A stretch of 64,000 nt of DNA from Flaccisagitta enflata (Eukaryota > Chaetognatha > Sagittoidea > Aphragmophora), in contig OZ231127.1 in the NCBI GenBank assembly GCA_965153355.1, positions 14,074,001 to 14,138,000 of the forward strand. Reading direction: 5' to 3'. Of the stretch, positions 40,313-56,128 are shown piece after piece. Below the pieces are notes generated by a model that had not been told where the DNA came from, ran no database searches, and was given only the letters and a program-made list of their open reading frames with translations. Both the position numbers and the translations under genes were made by a program. How positions within the stretch are numbered: position 1 is the stretch's first letter; the number at the start of each line of letters is the position of its first letter.

Positions 40313-43062
40313 CTCGGTCGCCACATGAAGTGGAGGCCAAGTATCTGAAAGAGCCCCTAAAAGTATCCAGAAAGTATCTAGACTTTTTCCGCTAGTATCT
40401 AGATAAGTATCCAGATAATGTTTTGTTAAAGAATTCAATGTTTATACTGTTATCTGGTAAAAAAAAAGATGTCCCATAAAAGATTTACTAATGTAGAGGA
40501 GTTGCAATGAGTCATTGGGCCAAAGGGGTATGACGCTTTTTATCTATGAAAGTTGAAACAACATTGCCCTTACAAAAGGAGGCCAGAATTCTCCAATTTA
40601 CAAAGGATGAAAGCCTTGCAAGCTTTCAATGGTGTTTACTCCGGATTGCTCACAACTATTCTTTAATAAATACTATAGACAAACAAAATGCTTACCTGAC
40701 AAAACTATCAGCTTGACTGCATACCTCATTAGTATAGGGTCGGACAGGCCTATACCATTTAGTATACACAAAATATCTAACAAAAGTATATAATCTATAA
40801 CCTAACTCCGAAGCTCATAACCTAACAATGCTGAGAGGGTTTGAGCAAAGACATTTAATACTTATGGAGTCAGACTGGCTTGTTACAGCAGGGATAAACA
40901 ACAGATTTGTTAAGGTTTATGGTCTCATTGCTATTTTGCTCATAGCTACTACCCTCATATCCCCCCCCCCAAAAAAAAAAATGTGCAGGAAGTATTTTGG
41001 CCTCCAGCACCTAATATCTTAAAATGAGGTAGATGACAACCAAATCTAAAATTGACTAAACAGCCATAAAAATTAGCATATCGTGATTTACAAAGCCGGT
41101 CCCTATAGGCAGTCCAGACATTCTTTTATGCCCCCATATTCATGGCAGTGGCCCGGTTCGCGATCAAATTGGTACTTTTTGGTATTAAAAAGCAACTTCA
41201 GGTCTTGGTAAGGATTTTCTACCTACCCTGGAGTAGCGGTTTTGGTTTTACTATCATGGGTAATAAGTGGTTGTTGGGAAAATGTCCAATTTTGGTCCCT
41301 TTGGCCTCAAATTTAGGCCACTTTGCCTTAGAAATCGAACCTAAAATCCATGAGATTAATAAATTAGAGCTCAAGAGCTAACCAGTGGTGCAATCCGCAT
41401 GTTTTTCTCTTTCTTCGTTTAGATTTTAGAGGGTTTTAAAGATGGGGCTTGTGAGCGTTTTTTTGCATCATGAAATTCGGGGGAAAATTTGACAATTTTC
41501 ACGTTTTTCACTATATCGCAGCTTTGGATTGGCGAATCTCTAAAAAATTGGTGACCAAATTGAAGAGTTTTTGATGCTCTAGCTGATTCTGAAAAAAATT
41601 TTGATCGATATGGACCCAGAAAATTTTTATTTACTCTCAAAGCAGGTGAAATAAGTCAAATTTTAGTGTCATTTAGGCTATTTCTCTTTGAAAAATTAGG
41701 CCACTTCCAAACTGAAAACTGACTTAAAATTCATGAGCAAATCAAACTACTGCGCAAGAGCTATTCAGTGGTGCAATCGGCATGTTTAGATGTTGTTGCA
41801 TTTATATTTTACAGAACTTCAAAGATACAAGGGTATGGTCAAATGATGATTTTTCATACCCCTATTTTTGAAGTTTTATAAAATCTAAATGCAGCAACAT
41901 CTGAAAATGCCGATTGCACCACTGAATAGCTCTTGAGCAGCAGTTTGATTTGCTTATGAATTTGAAGTCAATTTTCAGTTTGGAACTGGCCTAATTTTTT
42001 AAAAAGAAATAGCCTAAATGACATTAAAATTTGAATTTTTTCACCTGCTTTGAGAGTAAATAAAATTTTTCTGAGGCTATATCGATCCAAAATTTTTCCA
42101 TAGTCAGTTAGAGCATCAAAAACTCTTCAATTTGGTCACCAATTTTTTAGAGATTCATCAATCCAAGGCTGCGATATAGTGAAAAACGTGAAAATTGTCA
42201 AATTTTACCCCGAATTTCATGATGCATAAAAACGCTCACAAGCCCCATCTTTAAAACCCTCTAAAATCTAAACAAAAAAAGATAAAAACATGCGGATTGC
42301 ACCACTGGTTAGCTCTTGAGCTCTAGTTTATTAATCTCATGGATTTTAGGTTCGATTTCTAAGGCAAAGTGGCCTAAATTTGAGGCCAAAGTGACCAAAA
42401 TTGATTTGTTACAATTAGGGTGAGTGTGGAAGAGAAAACAAAAACATCAAATAGTGAAGTGTGATGGATGGATTGAAAGTGATGGATGGACCAACAGAGA
42501 GACCAACAGATAGGCCGATGGATGGACCAACAAATTTGAGTGTAGGGTTGTGGAGCATGCAACTAAAAATAGGGTGTGGTGAGAAATATCTCTCTAGCCA
42601 TTGAAGAAAAAGGAGCCATTCCATAGGTAGACCCACCAATATAAACTGCAAATACAGTGAAATTGATTAGGATTTGGGTAGAAGTTGCATTTCCCCGCCT
42701 ATTCTTGAAACCTGGTACATTGCTGAAACATGGCAGAAATTGCAAAATATAAATATTTTCATCATATTTTACTAAAAACAGACAAACTCCTTTATATAAG
42801 GTAAATACATAATTAGTTAAGGTAAAAAATTCATTTTCTTGCCCAGATTTTTTGTTTCATATAAGCTAAAAAAGTGGTCAAAATGTTTCAATGAACGATT
42901 TGATGCCACTATTTTGGGTATCTAGATTTGAACTGAAGTATCCAGATTTTTTTCTCAAAAGTATCTAGATTAGTATCCAGTATCTAGATGGCTTTTCTAG
43001 TATCCAACCACCCCCAAAAAGTATCCAGATCTGGATACTAATTATCTAGTGTGGCAACCGAG
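40313..43062. mobile_element. hAT-like non-autonomous element, 2.75 kb
   Basis: The ends are CTCGGTCGCCAC (left) and GTGGCAACCGAG (right), imperfect 12-bp terminal inverted repeats flanked by a 7/8 matching 8-bp duplication. AGTATCYAGA-type motifs cluster just inside both ends: about five at 40342-40425 and about seven at 42915-43045. Subterminal repeat clusters are typical transposase-binding arrays of hAT elements (established knowledge). The body contains a 1.1-kb inverted repeat and no transposase. A palindromic tail-type motif lies near 42545-42571. Confidence 0.65.
41281..42407. repeat. 1.1-kb inverted repeat nested in the hAT-like element
   Basis: Arms of about 550 bp (41281-41848 and 41856-42407) are reverse complements at roughly 85-90 percent by eye, with almost no loop. 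Each arm also contains an internal direct duplication: CAGTGGTGCAATCCGCATG at about 41384-41402 recurs as CAGTGGTGCAATCGGCATG at about 41767-41785. Transcription would give a very long hairpin RNA. Confidence 0.85.
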
Positions 43063-43070
43063 GTTGCGCG
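43063..43070. repeat. 8-bp target-site duplication, right
   Basis: GTTGCGCG, 7 of 8 identical to 40305-40312. Confidence 0.6.
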
Positions 43071-43089
43071 CCCTTGAACAACCACTCTA

Positions 43090-44065
43090 ACCTTGGCGTC
43101 ATAAAAAATGGCGGATTTTTAAAACCTATTTTAACCATATTAATTTAAGAGAAACTTAGGAAAATTGGAGATGGTTGGAAAGTTCTTCGAAAGATTTTTC
43201 ATTTGAGTTGTGTCTGGACATAGTGGCTCAAACCGTTTAGAAACTACAGTGATTCAAAGAAAACCTCTATTTTTTTACCCTTACGGTGTGTCATTAAAAA
43301 AAGTCTGCTAATAATTTCATTATTACCAAAATGATAGAAGATTTTGTCCGATTGCCTTCAAATTTTCAGTGATGTCTAAACTGTGTGTCTACTGATACCG
43401 GTTCAATTTTTGTGAGAATCGTAAATTTTCTACTATGGTTTTTGCATGTTCCTTTACTAACCCTCATCCAAATTCTTGAAAAATGATGCAATTTCAAAAA
43501 AAAAAACTTGTTTAGTTCTGAATAATTTGAGCTCACACCCAGTTTAATTCTTTGGGAGAGGGCCCTTAATATAGAACTTTGAAAGCACTATAAAACTGTC
43601 ATAGATTTTTTTCACAATTTCAACCATATCTTCATGAACAAAGCGCTCAATAAAATCCAATCACTGATTCTTTCAAACCACAGTTTTGCAAACCAACATT
43701 AAAATCTTTCGCATGGTGAAAATGATAGTAAAAATTTTCCGATTTGGATGAAATTTTATGAGCTGTTAAAGGCAGGTATCTTGTACCACCATATCAAATT
43801 TTATCCTAATCGGATAAGGTTAAGTATGGTTTTTAAGATATTATGTTTAAGTTATGATGACTGACACACCGTAAGGGTGAAAAAAGAGAAGTGTTTTTCA
43901 AATTGATGTAGCCTCTAAACCATTTGAGCGACAATGTTGCGACACAACTCAAATGAGAGATCTTTCGAAGAGCTTTCTAGACATCATCAATTTTCCTTAG
44001 TTTCTCTCAAACTAAGTTTGTTAAAATAGGTTTTGAATATCCGCCATTTTTTATGACGCCAAGGT
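43090..44065. mobile_element. 976-bp element with long terminal inverted repeats
   Basis: The left end ACCTTGGCGTCATAAAAAAT and the right end are reverse complements. Pairing continues imperfectly for about 230 bp (TTACGGTGTGTCA near 43280, TGACACACCGTAA near 43860). TA lies on both sides (43088-43089 and 44066-44067), consistent with a Tc1/mariner-like TA target. No transposase frame, so non-autonomous. The family is inferred from target site and architecture only. Confidence 0.75.
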
Positions 44066-44089
44066 TAATGTAAGATATAATGATCGAAT

Positions 44090-44440
44090 GTAATGAAACG
44101 CAATTGTTGAAGACATTAACAGATTTTTTGATATTAGTACACAAAGTCAAAACAAAATGCCATTTTCCAAGGATGCACCATGACAGTTGATAAGTTTCTC
44201 TTTCATTGACTAATTTTTCCTCTCAATTTTTCCGAAATATCATTCATATTTTAAACGATAGTGAAGGAATCACATTGAAGATAAACAATGTTTGCATCAA
44301 TTCATTACGAACAAAAGGTTGCAAGAGAAATAGCAACTACAATATGCAAAACGATTTTGTACTTAAATGCTTACATGCTTTTTTCCCTGGTCTATCTGCC
44401 GTCCTGTTTGTCTGTCTGCCTGTCTGTCTGGCTGTCTATC
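44090..44440. repeat. dispersed repeat copy 2
   Basis: Resembles 31000-31085 and 31625-31810 in order, including CAATATGCAAAACGATTT near 44340 and the terminal TGTCTG-rich run. It lacks the TTAAAAAATG array found in copy 1. Confidence 0.6.
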
Positions 44441-44611
44441 TTTTTTGTCGGCTTTTTTTTGTAGAGAAATCCTCAGTAGTGTTCGGTATTAGTCAACAAC
44501 CAAGTTTACCATGTAGTATGTACAGATATCAATACTAAAACATTTTAACAATTTGATGGAAATTGTACACTGTAAGAAAAATGATCAAAAATCGTTTGTA
44601 ATCAAGAAAGC

Positions 44612-44613
<2 letters not shown>
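44441..44613. other. no gene seen
   Basis: Short unique spacer. Confidence 0.35.
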
Positions 44614-44698
<85 letters not shown>

Positions 44699-44720
44699 AG
44701 TAAATAAAAACTCCAGTCCA

Positions 44721-44779
<59 letters not shown>
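44614..44779. repeat. (GA)n then (CT)n: microsatellite hairpin
   Basis: About 41 GA units, 25 bp of spacer, then about 28 CT units. The two tracts are complementary and could fold into a long stem. Confidence 0.95.
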
Positions 44780-44781
<2 letters not shown>

Positions 44782-44878
44782 TCAGGCTTTTGTGGTATTC
44801 GAAGAAAATAGCCTTTTCTGCGGAAAAACATCTTAATTCATGTTTAACCTTTACCGTCTTTTCTCTTTGTCTCTCAAA

Positions 44879-44880
<2 letters not shown>

Positions 44881-44940
<60 letters not shown>
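44881..44940. repeat. (CT)n microsatellite
   Basis: About 30 CT units. Confidence 0.96.
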
Positions 44941-44943
<3 letters not shown>

Positions 44944-46452
44944 CATGCGCTTCTAAACATCAAAACAATTGGCTTTCCTCTGTTTCTGCCGTTTTCTTTG
45001 CATCTATTTCAGATTACCAGACAGACGGAGTATAAACACACAATGAACCACCATGCTATAAACATTTATACATAAGCATCGAAAGTTTCTTTTATGAAAT
45101 GCCAGCGAGATGAAAGGGAGGAAATCGAGTGTTGTTAGGTAGACCGAAGGACAGTTGGACGGATGAATGAATTTCCGACAACACTTATAGTGTTTTATGC
45201 CTCATCACTAATGTGATGTCTTTTTCAAGCGAATTTATGTCTATTCTTTTGTTTTGATTTTTTCTCGTTTTGTCTCACATTTTCTTCATTTGACGCCGGG
45301 AGGCTGTTCCCATTTTGGCGCCAATTCGGCGGCTCTAACCAGCGCCTTCTTCTTCTCTCCGGCGGCACCCGAGATATTCTTTTTTGGATGCGTCCTCGTA
45401 TCTCTAAAAGAGGGCGTGTCCATAAGTCCGTTTGTACTCTATAGGTTCGTCCCGACATCCCTTGTTAATGGTACCGTAGCTGATGTTGTTCCTCTTCATT
45501 TCTTCAACTGTCATCTCTTCTATTACATCCTATATCTCAAGCAGACGTTCTACATATTTATACAACTCGCGATTCTCCCCTCGTTGTCATCTTACATCTC
45601 TCTGCCTCGCGCCGATGTTTCTTTTTTTTCTCAACTCCTATCTAACCGACTGGCGGCGCGACGGGTGCCAAATTTAATGAACAACAAAATGAACATCGAG
45701 AAGAAAAAAAAAGAAAGAGTTCCGATTAAAATTTTCCTTTTTTTCGCTCTTTCTTCTAACATCTTTTCTCTTTCTTTCATTTTCTTCCTCTTGAACGGTG
45801 CCACAAGAGAAGGCAAAGAAGGAAGAAGGAGGAAGAAGAGGAAGGAGGAGGAAGAGGAAGAGGAGGAAGGAGGAGAATAAGAAGGAAGTGTTGGTAAGCC
45901 TTTGGGTGTCAAAGGCAATTGGCGGAAAGAAAGAGTAAATAGTAAATAAAGGGTTGGGCGCCGCCCAGAACAAAAAGGCGTCTCAATGTTAATGTTGGAA
46001 TCTCGGCTTTGTGTTGGCGGACGTCAGCACGCGCGGTGTTGTTCGACTACACAATGTGTGAGTGTTGGGTGATGCAGTGATAGTGGTTTTAGAAAGAGAA
46101 TGTGTTGATTGTTGTCTGAGTGTTGCAAACAGGAAGGTTTTGGGTGCTATAAGAGGAATAACTGCCGCTGACGCAAATGTGATTGGTTTGGAAGCAAGAG
46201 ACTTACAATTAGACAGCATCTCACTACAAGGTTCAATTAGCGCGATGCGGTGTAGTTTATCTCAACGCCCCGCTAATCAATACAATGCAATGCAGTAAAA
46301 TGCGACCTACAAATCCGCGCCACGCAAATCAGTTTGATGCAGTGGAAACAGAGTCATGCTGTACACAAGAATTTGACGCAGCGCAACAAAGCAATGCAAC
46401 TTGTTTCCACCCGATTGATGACATAATCATTGATTTATGGAATTTGCGCCTT
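44941..46452. other. no gene confirmed
   Basis: Unique sequence. A GC-richer segment at 45290-45480 supports a minus-strand frame (45225-45458, 77 codons, Arg-rich) with no recognised domain. Near 46230-46400, ATGCAATGCA-like words are frequent. I call no gene. Confidence 0.35.
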
Positions 46453-46462
46453 GAGAGAGAGA

Positions 46463-46552
<90 letters not shown>

Positions 46553-46660
46553 TCCTATTCTTAATATTCTTCTTCTTCTTCTTCTTCTTCTTCTTCTTCT
46601 TCTTCTTCTTCTTCTTCTTCTTCTTCTTCTTCTTCTTCTTCTTCTTCTTCTTCTTCTTCT
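46453..46660. repeat. (GA)n then (CTT)n microsatellite
   Basis: About 95 bp GA, a short spacer, then about 100 bp CTT. Confidence 0.96.
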
Positions 46661-46762
46661 CACTCTTCCCTTTCTTCATCGTTCTCTTTTAACTTCAACA
46701 ATTGGTCAGTGGCTTGAAGCAAAAGCGCAATCACGCATCAAAAATTCACGAGGATTCAGGTG

Positions 46763-46888
46763 TTAATGGCGGCCCATACCGTCGTCATTGTCGTCGTCTT
46801 CATCGTCATCGTCATCGACATCATCGTCGCCATCTTTGTTGTAGCTTCCGTCGTCATCGTCATCTTCGCAGTTATCGACGTCTTCCAT
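46763..46888 (-). CDS. possible acidic Asp-rich peptide or exon
   Basis: A 41-codon minus-strand frame from an ATG in good context (GACGACATGG) is dominated by Asp with interspersed non-repeat residues (EDVDNC, GSYNKDG, GMGRH end). Mixed GAC/GAT use could reflect coding constraint or an old GAY repeat. The plus-strand block at 1003-1115 has the same GAY-then-GAA arrangement. Weak call. Confidence 0.2.
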   Translation of the reverse strand: MEDVDNCEDDDDDGSYNKDGDDDVDDDDDEDDDNDDGMGRH

Positions 46889-47369
<481 letters not shown>

Positions 47370-47565
47370 AATTGACAGTCAGACAGAAAGATGGACGGAC
47401 AGAAGAACAGAAAGATACACAGACAGATAGGGAAGGAGATGGGGCAGAGAAATGATATGAAAGGAAACCGAAACATGTTACCAGGCATAACAATCATTGC
47501 GAAAATTATACGAAAAAAAAAAAAACAACCCAATACTTTGCCAGCACAAAAACTACAAAATAACT

Positions 47566-47855
47566 CCAAACTGTAACAACAGGCTAAAATATTGCCAAAC
47601 TAAAACGTGAGAACGAAATGGGACCAAACTGTAACAACAGGCTAGAATATTGCCAAACTAAAACATGAGAACAAAATGGGACCAAACTGTAACAACAGGC
47701 TAAAATATTGCCAAACTAAAACGTGAGAACGAAATGGGACCAAACTGTAACAACAGGCTAAAATATTGCCAAACTAAAACGTGAGAACGAAATGGGACCA
47801 AACTGTAACAACAGGCTAAAATGAGGCCAAACTAAAACGTCAGGCTGAAATGGCG
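47566..47855. repeat. 58-bp minisatellite, 5 copies
   Basis: CCAAACTGTAACAACAGGCT starts units at 47566, 47624, 47682, 47740 and 47798. The first four are nearly identical; the last is diverged. Confidence 0.96.
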
Positions 47856-47961
47856 CCTGAGCCTAAGGCTGAAGAGTGACCACGTGCAAAAACTCTTTGC
47901 CGTCTTATCGTTCACGCCGGAAGTGACTCTATTTCACCACCAGTTTGTCCGAGAATATATG

Positions 47962-48417
<456 letters not shown>

Positions 48418-48543
48418 GTGTTCGCCTGCTCTCGGGTTTTCCGCGGTCAGTCTGTCGACGAGTTTGAGTCTCGAGAGACGTGAGAAAGACAGAGGAAGAA
48501 ACATGAATCTTTGATGGAAATTCCAACTCTGCCAGACCACGTC

Positions 48544-48660
<117 letters not shown>

Positions 48661-49698
48661 GAGAGAGATAAACGGACAAGTGGACAGAGAGGCGGAAACA
48701 TAGACAGACAAAAAGACAGAAAGACAGACAAACAAACGGAGAGGCTGCAACAAGCACACTGTGAACACCAACAGGCAAACTCACTGATAAACATCAGAAA
48801 AAGAAAAAAAAAAGAACAAACAAACAAGCGAAACTAAAAAACAAACAAACAAACAAAGATATGTGCGCAAAGCAGACAAGGTTTATCAGACAGAGAATTA
48901 ATACAAAACGGCTAATTCACAGAACTTCCAACAGACAGAGAGACAGTCTAACAGACAGACAGAAAAATGAACTTTGAACAAGGGAAGCGGAATGAGAGAC
49001 GGAGTGAAAGTTACCGAGTGGAAAAAAGAAGGATAGAAAGGTAAAGAATGAAGGAAAGGGAAGAAAAAAGGAGAGAATGAAGGGAAAAGGTATAAGGGGG
49101 GTGGAACTAAAAGAGAAAAGGTACTACGACAATGAATGAAGGAGAAAGCAAATGAAGAAAAAAGAAAAAGAAGGAAGAATAAAGGGAAGAGGTGAGATGG
49201 AAGAGGAACTAAAAAAGAAAGGTACTAAGCTATGACAATGAGAGGAAAGGGAGGAGAGAATTGGTAGAGTTGGATGTTCATACGGCTCTTTAGAAAAGGT
49301 GACTATTCAAGCGAGTGAAAACAGTCGATTTTCATGCTGCTTCCAACGCTTCCGCTCTCGCTTCAATTTTACAATTCATGTACTAGTAGCAATGCCACCC
49401 ACCAAAGTGGAAGCAGTCAACCGTTTCTACATCCCTCCTCCTGTACGTAACTAGGAAGTGAAATTGCAAAGACTGTTCTTTCGAAAGTTCAAGACCGAGG
49501 ATACACATTCTATGTCGAGGTTCAGATTTTGGAGCCAAGACTCTCCAATCCAAGTCCGTTTTGCTGTCCCGATTCGTCTTCTTGACCAATGACCATATTG
49601 TATACATCGTCTGTCATTGTCATTGTCATACTTTTGTTTCCATGTGTCATGACACTGAGTTGCGCGTCCTTTTGTCCAAATGACCTTTTCAAACCAAT
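48661..49698. other. no gene seen
   Basis: Purine-rich for the first 600 bp (GACA-, AAAC- and GGAA-type words), then unique sequence. Confidence 0.4.
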
Positions 49699-49790
49699 TG
49701 TTGTTGTTGTTGTTGTTGTTGTTGTGGTTGTGGTTGTGGTTGTGGTTGTTGTTGTTGTTGTTGTGGTTGTGGTTGTGGTTGTGGTTGTGG

Positions 49791-49851
<61 letters not shown>
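49699..49851. repeat. (GTT)n with (GTG)n blocks
   Basis: GTT units interrupted twice by GTGGTT runs. Confidence 0.96.
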
Positions 49852-50034
49852 AGACGTTATTGCTGCTTCATAGTCCAGTGTAAATTGTCCAATGTCCATA
49901 TTGCCGTTGTTGTTGTTGTTTTTCTTGTTACTGTCTTCGTTGCTTTCGTTGTCCTGTTGTTATCGGCGTTGTTCAAATTTTATCTCCTTGTCCAAACATC
50001 ATTTTCACTTCCTTTGCAAAATTCCCATTGGAGC

Positions 50035-50040
<6 letters not shown>
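49852..50040. other. no gene seen
   Basis: Short unique T-rich sequence with more GTT words. Confidence 0.35.

Positions 50041-50068
<28 letters not shown>
50041..50068. repeat. (CT)n microsatellite
   Basis: About 13 CT units. Confidence 0.9.
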
Positions 50069-50167
50069 GTTCCCCGCTGCCGTCCGTCGGATGGCGCTGG
50101 CGGAATCTTAACCACCCCCAGGGGGTTTCCCGGGCGGAGGAAGAGAGAAAAGATTGCGTGGACGCAA

Positions 50168-50356
<189 letters not shown>

Positions 50357-50654
50357 ACAAACAGATAGACAGAGAGACAGAAAACACAGACAGACAGAAA
50401 AGCCAGAGAGCAAGATTGAGAATAAGAGGGGCTGAGAACAAGATAAAAAGAGACAGACATAGACAGAGACAGGCATAGACAAAAAAAGACAGTTCGTACG
50501 AGTGTAAACATGGGTGAATGGTAAATGTCCCCAAGCGAGGATTGAGAAGATTTTTTGCTCCAAAAGCCCGAGAATTCATCCAAATACGATTGCGTAGTTA
50601 TGACATGTCGGCTGTAAAATGGCTGTGGTTACTACTGCTGTCCTCCTCGCCAAA
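50357..50654. other. no gene seen
   Basis: GACA-type variants, then unique sequence. Confidence 0.35.
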
Positions 50655-50744
50655 GTTGTTGTTGTTGTTGTTGTTGTTGTGGTTGTGGTTGTGGTTGTTG
50701 TTGTTTTCGTCGTTTTCGTTGTTGTTGCTGATGCTGTTGTTGTC
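50655..50744. repeat. (GTT)n microsatellite, left flank of minisatellite
   Basis: GTT with GTG and TCG interruptions. Confidence 0.94.
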
Positions 50745-51765
50745 ACTGTGTAGGTGAATTGGTGGTGATAGGGGGGTGATAGGGGGGTGACGGGTACTTA
50801 TTTTTCGTGGTGGTGGGATCCGGGGCACTGTGTAGGTGAATTGGTGGTGATAGAGGGGTGATAGGGGGGTGACGGGTACTTATTTTTCGTGGGTGGTGGG
50901 ATCCGGGGCACTGTGTAGGTGAATTGGTGGTGATAAGGGGTGATAGGGGGTGACGGGTACTTATTTTTCGTGGTGGTGGGATCCGCACTGTGTAGGTGAA
51001 TTGGTGGTGATAGGGGGTGATAGGGGGTGACGGGTACTTATTTTTCGTGGTGGGATCCGGGGCACTGTGTAGGTGAATTGGTGGTGATAGGGGTGATAGG
51101 GGGTGACGGGTACTTATTTTCTGGTGGTGGGATCCGGGGCACTGTGTAGGTGAATTGGTGATAGGGGGTGATAGGGGGTGACGGGTACTTATTTCGTGGT
51201 GGTGGGATCCGGGCACTGTGTAGGTGAAATGGTGGTGATAGGGTGATAGGGGTGGTACTTATTTTTCGTGGTGGTGGGATCCGGGGCACTGTGTAGTGAA
51301 TTGGTGGTGATAGGGGGGTGAAGGGGGTGACGGGTACTTATTTGTGGTGGGATCCGGCACTGTGTAGGTGAATTGGTGGTGATAGGGGGTGATAGGGGTG
51401 ACGGGTACTTATTTTTCGTGGTGGTGGGATCCGGGGCACGTGTAGGTGAATTGGTGGTGATAGGGGTGATAGGGGTGACGGGTACTTATTTTTCGTGGTG
51501 GTGGGATCCGGGGCACTGAGTAGGTGAATTGGTGGTGATAGGGGGGTGATAGGGGGGTGACGGGTACTTATTTTTCGTGGTGGTGGGATCCGGGGCACTG
51601 TGTAGGTGAATTGGTGGTGATAGGGGTGATAGGGGGTGACGGGTACTTATTTTTCGTGGTGGGATCCGGGGCACTGTGTAGGTGAATTGGTGGTGATAGG
51701 GGGGTGATAGGGGGGTGACGGGTACTTATTTTTCGTGGTGGTGGGATCCGGGGCACTGTGTGTCC
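50745..51765. repeat. G-rich 70-85 bp minisatellite, about 13 copies
   Basis: Each unit reads GTGTAGGTGAATTGGTGGTG, then GATA with G3-G6 runs, then TGACGGGTACTTATTT, then GTGGTGGGATCCGGGGCACT. Length variation comes mostly from G-run and GTG number. Each unit has a GGATCC and several G-runs able to form quadruplex structures. Confidence 0.96.
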
Positions 51766-51768
51766 CCC

Positions 51769-52013
<245 letters not shown>

Positions 52014-52950
52014 TCATTTTGCTTCCTTTCTTTAGCTTCCTTTTGCACCACAACTGGAATCATTAAGAGAAAGAAATTGAGAGAAAGCATAGAAAAAAAA
52101 ACAAGGCAAAAAAGAGTGACTGAGAGACAAAAGAAAAGAATGAAAAAGAAACCACGAAAAAAGAAAAGAAATGGCGAGCCAGAGAGGAATTCCCGACGTT
52201 TTTGTGTCATTTTGCCCGACAAACTTGTTTCTCGAAATAACGACAAAAATTTTGTGTGGAAGATTTTTGTGGAAGACGTACGACTCTGAGTTCGGAGGTC
52301 AGTCCCAATCTCTGCCAGACCGGATACCAGCAGGACCCAACCAACATCGCCATCAAACAATGCACCCACCCAAGAGCCACTTCACCAAACAAATGCACCA
52401 CCAAACAAACGCGCCACTGTAAGATACTTCCTTGCGCAATCCCACAACTATACCACCCAACATGGGTGACCCAACCAACAAGTCAACACCCCATCCGCAA
52501 ACTACCCAACAACCATGCCACCCAACCTCCACGCCACCCGACACGGCGCCACTCTACAACTGCGTCATCTGTCACGCACGCCCTACAACAATCACAGCAC
52601 CCCACGTAACACCCCAAGAACCTTTACAACACTACCCACGCTTACTTACCTCCGAACCAAATTCGATTTTATCATACTTACGTCAAAAATTCAGAACACT
52701 CTTTTCACTCACAAAATGCAAATCATGCTTCAATCTGACCAAAAATTAGTTGACCACAGCGCGTGAAGTTTTTTCTGTAAATACGTTGGTCCGTCGGTCG
52801 GTCCGTCAATTGATTCATTTTGTCGTACTCCCCAGTTTCTTCCCTTCCCATTCAAGAATTCCTAATCATCTTTTCTTACTCAACTCGCGACAGTTAAAAG
52901 GCGTCAAAAGTCAAAAGTCAAAGCTAACAAAAATCCCATCGTTTCACTCA
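52014..52950. other. no gene confirmed
   Basis: Purine-rich, then an ACC/CAA-rich segment near 52335-52630 with short plus-strand frames (52171-52422, 83 codons) that match nothing known. An inverted GGAC/tail-type motif lies near 52745-52815. Confidence 0.4.
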
Positions 52951-52952
52951 TT

Positions 52953-53036
<84 letters not shown>

Positions 53037-53038
53037 TC
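52951..53038. repeat. (TTTC)n microsatellite
   Basis: About 22 TTTC units. Confidence 0.97.
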
Positions 53039-53542
<504 letters not shown>

Positions 53543-53627
53543 TCGAGTGAGTTATGGGTGGGAGTCAGGGAGAGGCCAAAAGGCCCCTCGTACAAATATG
53601 GAAGAGGAGCTATCTAGAGAAAATGGA

Positions 53628-55743
<2,116 letters not shown>

Positions 55744-55816
55744 CTTTTCTCTTTCCCCTTTAAAACTTGCCTCGCGTCAGTTTGTACAAAAGCAAATTGA
55801 TTGATGCCAAAAGTCA

Positions 55817-55948
55817 TTATGCTCTCTTTTCTGTGCTTTCGACCTCCGCCGCCCGCGCCGCCAGTTGCTCACTGTTGCCGCCACCGCCGCCGCTGCCACC
55901 GCCATGGCCACCACTGCCGCCTCTGCCTCTATCGCCACCACCGCTCAT
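55817..55948 (-). CDS. possible glycine-rich N-terminal exon
   Basis: A minus-strand ATG in fair context (GGCGACAATGAGCGG) opens a 43-codon frame: MSGGGDRGRGGSGGHGGG, more glycine, then a non-repetitive tail (NSEQLAARAAEVESTEKRA) ending at TAA 55817-55819. CpG-rich against CT/AG-rich flanks, it looks like the first exon of an RGG-type protein, about 1 kb downstream, on the same strand, of the acidic-protein exon. Splicing may occur inside it (GAG/GTCGAA is a weak donor). Evidence is weak. Confidence 0.3.
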   Translation of the reverse strand: MSGGGDRGRGGSGGHGGGSGGGGGNSEQLAARAAEVESTEKRA

Positions 55949-56031
55949 TGTCGCCTCCGCCGCTTCTACCTGCACCTCAACACTTGCAAGAGGAGAATGC
56001 GAAAATCGCCTCTAACCCGCCCAGGTTAATG

Positions 56032-56033
<2 letters not shown>

Positions 56034-56125
<92 letters not shown>
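56034..56125. repeat. (GA)n microsatellite
   Basis: About 45 GA units. Confidence 0.97.

Positions 56126-56128
<3 letters not shown>

Noticed and set aside
45225-45458. 77-codon Arg-rich minus frame in a GC-richer patch
   Set aside because: Composition alone is not enough; no motif or splice support.
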